A stretch of 6,954 bases of DNA from Lutibacter sp. (GTDB lineage: Bacteria; Bacteroidota; Bacteroidia; Flavobacteriales; Flavobacteriaceae). The notes under the pieces are model-generated. The model saw nothing but the letters and a program-made list of their open reading frames with translations. It did no database searches and was not told where the DNA came from. Every line of letters begins with the position of its first letter. Within the stretch, counting starts at the first letter, position 1. Positions 1 through 6,227 of the stretch are shown in pieces. The DNA is taken from positions 1 to 6,954 of the forward strand of contig JASMME010000073.1 in NCBI GenBank assembly GCA_030748365.1, read 5' to 3'. The translations under genes were made by a program, and so were the position numbers.

Positions 1-25
1 GAAATAAATTGTTGTAAAAATTACT

Positions 26-262
26 ATGAAAAAATTAACGGTAAAGGAAGCCAACGTTGCGCATTTGATTGCAAATGGTTTTACGGAATATCAGATTGCT
101 GGTTTGTTGTCCATTTCTCCGCATACGGTTCATCACCATACGAAGAATATCCATAAAAAATGGTCGGCGAGGAATAAGGCCGATATTACTAGGCAGTACA
201 TTTTGTCGCTTAAAAAACCCAGGGATGTCCTAAAAGATTTTGAGACCATTAACGGGTATTGA
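26..262 (+). CDS. Stand-alone LuxR-type helix-turn-helix DNA-binding protein
   Basis: The 78-residue product is almost entirely a LuxR/GerE C-terminal DNA-binding domain. Residues 4-58 follow the family pattern: LTVKEANVAHLIANG, then the IAGLLSISPHTV helix-turn-helix, then NIHKKWSARNKADI, which corresponds to the usual NIxxKLxVxNRxE stretch. There is no receiver, PAS or autoinducer-binding domain in front. The protein should therefore bind DNA without a fused sensor, perhaps as a dimer or together with a partner. The last 20 or so residues (from about 59) are a charged tail with no recognisable motif. The recognition helix is rich in histidine (HTVHHHTKNIH, residues 33-43), and Trp46 takes the place of the usual leucine. 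ATG is the start; upstream is only an A-rich stretch without a clear Shine-Dalgarno. The gene runs convergent to everything else here, so its target cannot be read from context. Domain assignment is firm; the regulon is unknown. Confidence 0.8.
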   Translation: MKKLTVKEANVAHLIANGFTEYQIAGLLSISPHTVHHHTKNIHKKWSARNKADITRQYILSLKKPRDVLKDFETINGY

Positions 263-292
263 CATCAATTTTGTCAGCGGTTTATTGATGTT
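261..292. terminator. Inverted repeat between convergent stop codons, candidate bidirectional terminator
   Basis: ACATCAAT (262-269) pairs perfectly with ATTGATGT (284-291) around a 14-base loop, and a G-U pair (261/292) can extend the stem. The repeat begins on the last base of the LuxR-type gene's TGA and ends directly before the TAA of the methyltransferase on the other strand, so it fills the whole gap between the convergent genes. The stem is AT-rich and the following T tract (TTTATT on the plus strand) is weak. It could serve both directions, but it is not a textbook intrinsic terminator. Confidence 0.45.
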
Positions 293-1506
293 TATTGGTC
301 AGTAATAATTTTACTGCAAAATAAAACCCGATAACTACCATCGGATAGACAGGTAAAGAAAAGATAGTGTATTCCACCGTCTTTAATCCCCGTTCTTTTT
401 CGGATTTGGGCAACACTGTCTGGAAAATTACGCCGACTGATGTTCGCTTTTTTATCAGGTAGTAAGGCCAGCAGTCGTTTCTTATCATAAGGAAGTACAG
501 ATAACACTTTGAACCTCCTTCCAGGAAATTGATCCAGTAATTTGTCAGAAGTATATAAGTGGGTATGTCGGTGAAGCTTCTGAATCTTATATGAGGTAGC
601 TACTTGATTAAAGCCGCCTGATTTTAAAATGGCAGCATTGGGTTCGTATAGGAAGGCCTGGGGCTTGGAAAATGTAGCCAATGCCGGTTCGTTCATGCGG
701 AAGTTGAAAGATTCGCTTAGCTGCTTGTTGAAATTAATGGTGTTTACCGTGATATCTCCCTGATAGTCTTTCTCCAAGACAAACAGCAGTTCTTTCAGTT
801 CATTATCAATCGCCAGCAAGTGAATTTCTTTGACGAATCGCAAGGCAGACAATCCTTTTTTGATGTCTAGTAATGGTGATACCTTTAAAAGAATTCGTTT
901 GGTATATTGGAACAATAAATCCAGGTTTTGAGGAATGTCTGGAAGGCAGTCTTCTAGTAGAAAGACTTTTTTATCAAGAGGATTCCTACGGGAGGGGTCT
1001 GCATAGAGCCAATCGTATTGCTTTTTATGGGTTTGTAGCCGTGTAATTGAATCGCCCACAAAGGTCTCTAGATTATGGCAGTTCAACAGGTTTGCGTTGT
1101 GTGCTACGATTGATGACAGTTCTTTATTAGTTTCACAGTGAGTGACATGTGCTATCTTCCGGCAAAAAGCAACACAATCCACCCCAAATCCACCCGTGAG
1201 ATCAATCAGGGTTTTTCCGGAAATCAAGCCTGCTTTGTACTGGGCTGTTATTTCGGAGGAAGCTTGCTCCAAGTTGGTCTTTGGGGGATAATATATTTTT
1301 TCAGTTTGGAACCAGGTGGGTAGTTTTTTCTCACACTTGTTTTTTGCGCTGATTTGCGTGGCGATTTCCTGTATACTGACCTGCTCAAAAGGACTCCCTT
1401 TTAAAACCAGTTTGTGAAGGGCTGTTTTTAAGTGGCTGTTGATGAAATGTTGAACATCTTTGTTTAAAATAGAAAGATTCAAAGCCTTCGGTTTATCTGA
1501 TTGCAA
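292..1506 (-). CDS. Class I SAM-dependent methyltransferase with THUMP-like C-terminal domain (PG_1098 type)
   Basis: This roughly 400-residue protein has the layout of a family that is common and largely uncharacterised in Bacteroidota. An N-terminal ferredoxin-like region spans about residues 10-85. A Rossmann-fold methyltransferase core spans about 90-270. A THUMP-like domain occupies about 280-404. The SAM-binding motif I is LIDLTGGFGVD (100-110). DPSRR (170-174) occupies the position of the catalytic DPP-type motif, and KVSPLLD (208-214) follows. The C-terminal QIRKRTGIKDGG..YLF (368-382) is typical of the THUMP-like module. THUMP domains bind RNA, so an rRNA or tRNA base is the likely substrate, but that is inference. 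The first ATG codon encodes Met271, deep inside the core, so initiation must use a non-ATG codon. TTG at 1506 is taken here, with AAGAAGGG about 15 bases upstream. TTG at 1482 would give an N-terminus (MNLSILNKDVQ) closer to what I recall for relatives. The gene lies 21 bases after the AI-2E-type gene and in its frame, probably in one operon. Confidence 0.85.
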   Translation of the reverse strand: MQSDKPKALNLSILNKDVQHFINSHLKTALHKLVLKGSPFEQVSIQEIATQISAKNKCEKKLPTWFQTEKIYYPPKTNLEQASSEITAQYKAGLISGKTLIDLTGGFGVDCVAFCRKIAHVTHCETNKELSSIVAHNANLLNCHNLETFVGDSITRLQTHKKQYDWLYADPSRRNPLDKKVFLLEDCLPDIPQNLDLLFQYTKRILLKVSPLLDIKKGLSALRFVKEIHLLAIDNELKELLFVLEKDYQGDITVNTINFNKQLSESFNFRMNEPALATFSKPQAFLYEPNAAILKSGGFNQVATSYKIQKLHRHTHLYTSDKLLDQFPGRRFKVLSVLPYDKKRLLALLPDKKANISRRNFPDSVAQIRKRTGIKDGGIHYLFFTCLSDGSYRVLFCSKIITDQ

Positions 1507-1527
1507 ATGGTGTGATGATTGCCCTTC

Positions 1528-2610
1528 TTAGAGTCTTTTAGTAAGGGATTTGACGATTTTATTATCTGCCAAAAAAGCTTTTGAGATGACTTTAAGTGCC
1601 GTATAAGTTGGAATGGCAATAACCATGCCCAGTGGGCCAAACAAGGTGCCACTGACCAGAATGACAAGGAAAATTTCCAAGGGATGTGATTTTACACTGT
1701 TGGAAAAAATCAGGGGCTGACTGATAAAATTATCGATTAGTTGTGCACCTATATAGCCCAGCATTACGTAGAGGGTAGTGGGTAGGATCACGCTCTGAAA
1801 ATCCTGGCCGAGATGACTACTCATGGTCAGGAACATCATAATGACACCGCCTATTAGCGGGCCGATATAAGGGATGAGGTTGAGCAAGGCCGCCAGAAAA
1901 GCGATGACGACACTATTCTCCACGCCAAAGGAGGCCAGCACAATGGCATAGATGATAAAAAGAATACTGATCTGAAACACCAGTCCGATAAAGTATCGGG
2001 AAAGTAGTTGTTGGATACTTGCCAGTGACCTTCTGAGCTTTTCCTCACTTTTATCTGGAACGAGTACATACATCGATTGTTCCATGATATGGGTATCTTT
2101 CATTAGGAAAAAACTGATGAAAATTATCGAGAATAAGCCAATACTTAAACTACCCAAGGTGCCGACTACGGAGTTTAGCAAGCTTGGTATGACCGTTAAA
2201 TTATTGAAAAGGTCTGCGTTCTTTACCTGATCAATCACATCAATGCCATGGGCTAAAAAGTACTCGTTAACCTGCGTTAGTAACTGTTCAATGCTCTTCT
2301 GCATGGCTTCTATGTTTAACAGAGACAGGTTCTCTCCCTGTTGTATGATTAACGGAACAAACAGCCCGATAACCTGAAAGAAGATGGCTATAAAAAGAAT
2401 CATGGTGGTTACCACGGCCAAGGTGTTGGGAAATTTTAACCGTTTCCTGAGAAACTGATTAACAGGGCTGGCAATCAGCGCAATAACAGCAGATACTGCT
2501 AGGTAAATCAGGATGTTCTGTATGACGTATGCAAAGTATAGTAACAGCCCTATTCCCAGCATAACAGCTACGGCCTTTAGGAAACCTTTTGTGAGGATAT
2601 TGGAGGTCAT
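1528..2610 (-). CDS. AI-2E/PerM (UPF0118) family inner-membrane transporter
   Basis: The 360-residue protein is highly hydrophobic, and its length is usual for the family. Membrane segments lie at about residues 10-48, 63-89, 148-170, 205-228, 233-262, 275-297 and 308-345. The loop at about 90-147 is soluble and probably amphipathic. The family signature NLIPYIGPLIGG is at 244-255, and the closing GTLFGPLGMVIAIP segment at 321-334 is also characteristic. Members are named after TqsA, implicated in autoinducer-2 efflux in E. coli. Others are linked to ion (for example Na+/H+) exchange, and for most the substrate is unknown. An AI-2 role should not be assumed here, since no quorum-sensing gene is adjacent. 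The ATG start follows a perfect -7 element with a leader of about 15 bases and an AGAGAG stretch. It is the first gene of a probable two-gene unit with the downstream methyltransferase. Confidence 0.9.
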   Translation of the reverse strand: MTSNILTKGFLKAVAVMLGIGLLLYFAYVIQNILIYLAVSAVIALIASPVNQFLRKRLKFPNTLAVVTTMILFIAIFFQVIGLFVPLIIQQGENLSLLNIEAMQKSIEQLLTQVNEYFLAHGIDVIDQVKNADLFNNLTVIPSLLNSVVGTLGSLSIGLFSIIFISFFLMKDTHIMEQSMYVLVPDKSEEKLRRSLASIQQLLSRYFIGLVFQISILFIIYAIVLASFGVENSVVIAFLAALLNLIPYIGPLIGGVIMMFLTMSSHLGQDFQSVILPTTLYVMLGYIGAQLIDNFISQPLIFSNSVKSHPLEIFLVILVSGTLFGPLGMVIAIPTYTALKVISKAFLADNKIVKSLTKRL

Positions 2611-2630
2611 AGAGTCTCTCTTTTAAGAAA

Positions 2631-2638
2631 CAAATATA
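2631..2638 (-). promoter_or_regulatory. Bacteroidota -7 promoter element (TAnnTTTG) for the AI-2E/methyltransferase unit
   Basis: Read on the minus strand the octamer is TATATTTG, a perfect match to the Bacteroidota housekeeping -7 consensus. It sits 20 bases before the ATG of the AI-2E-type gene, giving a predicted leader of about 15 bases. The -33 element is poor: CTG rather than TTG, about 17 bases upstream, inside the 3' end of the gamma-glutamyltransferase gene. The position suggests that this pair is transcribed independently of the gene before it. The match is visible; activity is inferred. Confidence 0.5.
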
Positions 2639-2646
2639 CAGATTAA

Positions 2647-4359
2647 TTAAAATCCCAGGGCCGTATCGTCTCCACGTGGATCTGCCCCTCCTTCAAATTG
2701 TCCATTCTCCATCACCAAAATACCTTCTACCTTACCTATAATCGGGGAATTTTCTTCATCTAATTGGTAGCCTAGATTTTGTAATTGTTGCTTGGTATCT
2801 AGGTCGAACTGCTGGGGCTCCATACGGATGGTATCCGGCAACCATTGGTGGTGAAATCGGGGCTGACTGACGGCTTCTTGCATCCCCATACCAAATTCGT
2901 GCACATTTAAAATGGTTTGTAGCACACTGGTGATAATGGTAGACCCTCCCGGTGTACCCAAGGACATCCATAAGCGCCCATCTTTTTCGATAATAGTAGG
3001 GGTCATAGAACTCAGCATACGCTTTTCAGGGGCGATGGCATTGGCCTCAGCACCAATCATTCCAAACATGTTGGGACTACCAGGTTTACTGCTAAAATCG
3101 TCCATCTCATTGTTTAGAAAAAATCCCAGTTCAGCTGCGTATAGTTTGGACCCGTAGCCACCGTTGAGGGTTGTGGTAGCAGCGATGGCATTGCCGTAGC
3201 TATCTACAATTGAATAGTGGGTGGTTTCATCACTTTCAGACAGGCTGATATTTCCGTGTGATACTTCTTGGGATGGCGTTGCCCTTTCAAAGGAAAAAGA
3301 TTGCATTCTACGCTGCGCATAGGTCTTACTGATTAGCGTATCCATGGGTATTTTTACAAAATCGGGATCCCCCAGGAAAAAACTTCTGTCAGCATAACTT
3401 CTTCGGGATGCTTCGGTAATGACTTGAATGGTTTTGGTCTGGTTGTGGCCGTATTTGTGTAGGTCAAAGGGCTCAAGGCTGTTCATAATCTGTGCCAGGC
3501 AGATACCACCGCTCGACGGGGGAGCCATGGAGGTAATTTTTAGGTTGTCGTATTCGAAAGTGATGGGTTTCCTCCAAATAGCCTGGTAATTCTCCAGGTC
3601 CTTTTCGGTGATTATCCCCCCGTTTTTACGGATAAATGCCGTTAATTTTTGAGCGATCACTCCCTTGTAAAATCCGTCCCGTCCTTCCTTGAGAATCAGT
3701 TCCAGTGTGGTTGCCAATGCCGGATATTTGATGGTATCATGCTGTTTCCAATTTTTCAGAAAAAGCATGGTATCAGGGTTGACTTTTCTAAAACTAGGCC
3801 TGTAACTGGCCAATCGGTTTGCTTGTTTTTTGGTGACCACCACCCCTTTTCGGGCCAGTTTGATTACGGGGTCAAGAATTTCTGACAAGGGCAATGAGCC
3901 AAACTTTTTATGTACTTCGATCATACCTGCTACGGTTCCGGGAACACCAACAGCCAAGCCTCCCAAGGTGCTTTTTTCCGGTATAATTTGGCCGTCTTTA
4001 TCAAGGTACATGTCTTTGGACGCGGTCATTGGTGCTTTTTCACGGTAGTCCAGTGACCCAGTGAGGCCTTCATGGGTTCGGTAAACCATAAATCCACCAC
4101 CGCCCAGGTTCCCGGCAAAGGGATAGGCTACTGCCAGGGCAAATTCAGTGGCGATCATTGCGTCAAAAGCATTGCCTCCTTTTCGCAGGATGCTTACCCC
4201 AATTTGTGACGCTTCTGCCCGTGCACTCACAACCAGGGCGCTGTCCGCAATAAAACCGAGGTGTTTTCTTTGGGTGCTTGGGCCGTGTTGTTGGCATTGA
4301 ATGAATAAAAGAGAGGAGGCTATCAAGCCCATCGCTATAAGTTTATTAAAGGAAAGCAT
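2647..4359 (-). CDS. ggt: Gamma-glutamyltransferase (glutathione hydrolase), predicted lipoprotein precursor
   Basis: This Ntn hydrolase cleaves the gamma-glutamyl bond of glutathione and related peptides, and transfers the glutamyl group to water or an amino acid. The 570-residue precursor has the full family length and is expected to self-cleave before Thr379 in DETTHYSIVD, giving a large chain of about 357 residues and a small chain of 192. Conserved residues are present: Arg106 in DYREKAP (binds the glutamate carboxylate), NNEMDDFS (416-423), LSSMTPT (449-455) and the oxyanion-hole glycines in TPGGS (469-473). The lid-loop region, about 429-446, is intact. The N-terminus (Lys6, a hydrophobic stretch at 7-20, Cys22) looks like a lipoprotein signal, although Gln at -1 before the cysteine is unusual. 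No acidic surface-export motif follows the cysteine, so a periplasm-facing location is more likely. ATG is the start. No TAnnTTTG element was found upstream. It ends 36 bases before the AI-2E-type gene. Confidence 0.95.
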   Translation of the reverse strand: MLSFNKLIAMGLIASSLLFIQCQQHGPSTQRKHLGFIADSALVVSARAEASQIGVSILRKGGNAFDAMIATEFALAVAYPFAGNLGGGGFMVYRTHEGLTGSLDYREKAPMTASKDMYLDKDGQIIPEKSTLGGLAVGVPGTVAGMIEVHKKFGSLPLSEILDPVIKLARKGVVVTKKQANRLASYRPSFRKVNPDTMLFLKNWKQHDTIKYPALATTLELILKEGRDGFYKGVIAQKLTAFIRKNGGIITEKDLENYQAIWRKPITFEYDNLKITSMAPPSSGGICLAQIMNSLEPFDLHKYGHNQTKTIQVITEASRRSYADRSFFLGDPDFVKIPMDTLISKTYAQRRMQSFSFERATPSQEVSHGNISLSESDETTHYSIVDSYGNAIAATTTLNGGYGSKLYAAELGFFLNNEMDDFSSKPGSPNMFGMIGAEANAIAPEKRMLSSMTPTIIEKDGRLWMSLGTPGGSTIITSVLQTILNVHEFGMGMQEAVSQPRFHHQWLPDTIRMEPQQFDLDTKQQLQNLGYQLDEENSPIIGKVEGILVMENGQFEGGADPRGDDTALGF

Positions 4360-4551
4360 AGGTTGGTATTTGGTTTGGTAAATTCGATAAACTCACCATG
4401 AGTAAGTCCATATCATAGGCTGGGTATTGTCTGCTTTAGGGGCATTGGCCATACAATTTTTTTAAGTACTTGGTGGGTGTTATAGAACAGGTAGCAATGC
4501 GCCAGCGTGATACACTAGCGGATTACAGTAGTTTGTTAATGTTCGTAAGCA
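4360..4551. other. Intergenic spacer between dnaN and the gamma-glutamyltransferase gene
   Basis: These 192 bases hold the dnaN 3' flank and the upstream region of the gamma-glutamyltransferase gene. The only clear structure is a short perfect inverted repeat, ACTCA (4391-4395) and TGAGT (4399-4403) with a 3-base loop, about 32 bases before the GGT start codon. It might be an operator half-site pair or chance. No GC-rich hairpin with a T tract is visible after dnaN on the minus strand, and no TAnnTTTG box precedes the GGT start. Read-through from dnaN is therefore possible. No coding potential was recognised. Confidence 0.4.
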
Positions 4552-5670
4552 TTATGCGTTTAGCATTACAGGCATGACCAGCATGGTGACAGATTCACCT
4601 TCTTCTACGCCATCAATGGGCGTTAGGATACCGGCCCTGTTGGGCATCGACATTTCAATCAGCACCTGATCGGCGTGTAGGTTGGTGAGCATTTCGGTCA
4701 AGAAACGGGCATTGAAGCCAATTTGCATATCATCTCCTATATATTCACAGGCCAGGCGTTCTTCTGCTTTGTTAGCGTATTCAATATCCTCGGCCGAGAT
4801 GTTTAGCTCGGTACCAGCCATTTTGAGTCGGATTTGATGGGTGGTTTTGCTAGAGAAAATAGAAATACGTTTTACGGCGTTTAGCAGGGTAGCCCTGTCA
4901 ACGGTCAGTTTGTTAGGATTTTCTTTTGGAATGACCGCTTCATAGTTTGGATATTTTCCATCAATTAATCGACATACAATGACGGTTTTTCCAAACAAAA
5001 ACCTGGCATTGGCTTCGTTGTACTCAATGCTAACATCTGCATCCGTAGCCCCGATGATGCCCTTGAGAATATTCAAGGGTTTTTTGGGCATAATAAATTC
5101 AGCAGTACCCTGTGCAGAAACGTCTGTACGGGCATATTTCACCAACTTGTGTGCGTCGGTAGCCACAAAGGTCAGTCCTGTTGTGCTGAACTGGAAAAAT
5201 ACCCCGCTCATTACGGGTCTCAGGTCATCGTTCCCGGCGGCAAAAATGGTGTTTGAAATGGCTGTAGATAATACATTGCCGGGTATAAGCACCTTGTTCG
5301 GAGACTCTAAGGAGATGGCTTTGGGGAATTCACTTCCATCAAAGTAGGCCATGTCATACTTTCCCTGGCTGGAACTGATTTCAATAGTATTGTTTTCCGC
5401 CGTCTTGAAAGTGAGGGGCTGATCGGGAAAGGTTTTAAGTGTTTCTAGCAGTAAACGGGCGGAGATAGCGATGCTTCCTGCTGAACCCGATTCAACTTCC
5501 ATGGAGCTGGTCATGGTAGTCTCTAGGTCTGAAGCAGAGATGCTTAGTTCATTTTCCTGCAATTCAAATAAAAAATTATCCAAAATTGGCAGGGTGTTGC
5601 TATTGTTAATAACGCCACCGATAATTTGTAGTTGCTTTAACAACTGCCCGCTAGATAGTATAAACTTCAT
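4552..5670 (-). CDS. dnaN: DNA polymerase III subunit beta (sliding clamp)
   Basis: DnaN dimerises into the ring that tethers the replicative polymerase to DNA and docks other replication and repair proteins. The 372-residue product has the expected length and three clamp domains, at about 1-120, 121-248 and 249-372. Family landmarks are RPVMSGVFF (151-159), ATDAHKLV (170-177) and LIDGKYPNYEAVIP (235-248). The C-terminal LVMPVML (364-370) corresponds to the VMPMRL end of the E. coli clamp that forms the partner-binding pocket. ATG at 5670 (MKFILSS) is chosen because clamps classically begin MKF. A TTG five codons upstream is in frame but unnecessary. AAGAAA lies about 7 bases before the ATG, and a perfect -7 element lies further up. 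Neither dnaA, recF nor gyrB is adjacent, so this is not the classical dnaA-dnaN-recF origin cluster. Identification is secure. Confidence 0.97.
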   Translation of the reverse strand: MKFILSSGQLLKQLQIIGGVINNSNTLPILDNFLFELQENELSISASDLETTMTSSMEVESGSAGSIAISARLLLETLKTFPDQPLTFKTAENNTIEISSSQGKYDMAYFDGSEFPKAISLESPNKVLIPGNVLSTAISNTIFAAGNDDLRPVMSGVFFQFSTTGLTFVATDAHKLVKYARTDVSAQGTAEFIMPKKPLNILKGIIGATDADVSIEYNEANARFLFGKTVIVCRLIDGKYPNYEAVIPKENPNKLTVDRATLLNAVKRISIFSSKTTHQIRLKMAGTELNISAEDIEYANKAEERLACEYIGDDMQIGFNARFLTEMLTNLHADQVLIEMSMPNRAGILTPIDGVEEGESVTMLVMPVMLNA

Positions 5671-5699
5671 ATATAATTTCTTCAAAAATGATTTAGATA

Positions 5700-5707
5700 C
5701 AAATATA
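5700..5707 (-). promoter_or_regulatory. dnaN: Bacteroidota -7 promoter element (TAnnTTTG) upstream of dnaN
   Basis: On the minus strand the octamer is TATATTTG, identical to the one before the AI-2E-type gene. It lies 29 bases before the chosen dnaN ATG, predicting a leader of about 24 bases. The region just upstream is very AT-rich, and no exact TTG occurs at the usual -33 spacing; a TTT run lies there instead. This supports transcription of dnaN separate from the upstream monooxygenase gene. Confidence 0.55.
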
Positions 5708-5814
5708 TTCTAAATATGTTATTTTAAAAAAGATACTTATCAACACCTTATCATTGGTTTGAGCTGTCATTTTGGGTGCTTTGAAGTGGCGCTCTACCCA
5801 GCTTTAAGACAGGT

Positions 5815-5832
5815 GTATGCAGGGATGCATAC
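5815..5832. repeat. Perfect 7-bp hairpin in the dnaN upstream region
   Basis: GTATGCA (5815-5821) and TGCATAC (5826-5832) form a perfect 7-bp stem around the 4-base loop GGGA. On the plus strand TTTT follows, resembling a small intrinsic terminator, but no plus-strand gene precedes it. On the minus strand it lies about 80 bases past the monooxygenase stop and about 108 bases before the dnaN -7 box, with no T tract after it. The sequence TTTAAGA occurs on both sides (5803-5809 and 5834-5840) as a direct repeat. It could be a weak transcript end, a protein-binding palindrome or chance. Confidence 0.4.
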
Positions 5833-5910
5833 TTTTAAGAAGGGGCTAGGGGGGGTGGCACCATCCGTTACTGTGTTGCAGCCCTTATAGAAAGGAATCG
5901 GCGGTTTTTG

Positions 5911-6225
5911 TCAGGCAGAGACAGTCGTTTGGTCTAGGCCCACCAGTCTGTCTACACTCCAAGCTTCCGGTTTTTTCGAAAACAACGGCTTTGTTTTTGC
6001 CCACACAGTCTTGAACAAGTTGGAGTTTCGGTAGTTTTCCAGGTCCGTTTCTGACGCCCAATAGCTATAGGTAAAAAAAACAGTGGAGTCGTTCCGGTCC
6101 TGATACAATTCAAGCAGTTGACAGCCTTTGGACTGCCTTATTTTCTCTTTGTTTGCGTTAAAATTATCAAGGAACAGCCCCGTTTTTGACTCTGTAAAGG
6201 TCATTTTTACGATACGTATAAGCAT
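5911..6225 (-). CDS. Small antibiotic biosynthesis monooxygenase (ABM/YgiN-like) domain protein
   Basis: The 104-residue product is a single dimeric alpha/beta-barrel ABM domain. It has MLIRIVKMTF as its first strand, then a helix holding the NFNANKEKIR segment (21-30), then GCQLLELYQD (34-43), FFTYSYWASETDLENYRNS (50-68), and a closing helix and strand through KPEAWSVD (85-92). The fold includes cofactor-free oxygenases acting on quinols or polyketides (ActVA-Orf6, YgiN) and heme-degrading relatives. Many members have no known substrate, and no biosynthetic cluster is nearby. The last 12 residues are a variable tail. ATG follows the stop of the SAM hydrolase-like gene by two bases (TAA AC ATG), and no Shine-Dalgarno is visible, so translation is probably coupled to that gene. 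The fold is likely; the reaction is unknown. Confidence 0.8.
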   Translation of the reverse strand: MLIRIVKMTFTESKTGLFLDNFNANKEKIRQSKGCQLLELYQDRNDSTVFFTYSYWASETDLENYRNSNLFKTVWAKTKPLFSKKPEAWSVDRLVGLDQTTVSA

Positions 6226-6227
6226 GT

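Noticed and set aside
282..488. A 68-codon minus-strand frame near the end of the methyltransferase
   Set aside because: It overlaps the conserved THUMP-like end of the methyltransferase in a different frame and resembles nothing recognisable.
1479..1667. A minus-strand open frame bridging the AI-2E/methyltransferase junction
   Set aside because: It overlaps the ends of two well-supported genes in another frame and has low-complexity content, so it is read as a shadow rather than a linking gene.
1528..2610. Quorum-sensing (AI-2) export function for the AI-2E family protein
   Set aside because: The family name reflects one member. There is no luxS, receptor or other signalling gene in the window, so a specific substrate cannot be supported.
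2912..4048. Several plus-strand open frames of 70-80 codons opposite ggt
   Set aside because: All lie antisense to a full-length ggt with intact catalytic motifs and have no family features.
4979..5347. A 122-codon open frame on the plus strand
   Set aside because: It is wholly antisense to dnaN, shows no family features, and the dnaN frame is certain.
5842..5858. G-rich stretch GGGGCTAGGGGGGGTGG as a possible G-quadruplex or phase-variable tract
   Set aside because: Only two strong G runs plus a GG are present, enough at best for a weak two-layer structure. The run of seven G is outside any coding region or promoter spacer, so no switching role is apparent.
5671..5910. Possible tRNA or small RNA gene in the dnaN upstream gap
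   Set aside because: No cloverleaf, no TTC-type arm sequence and no promoter plus terminator pair were found; only a short hairpin is present.
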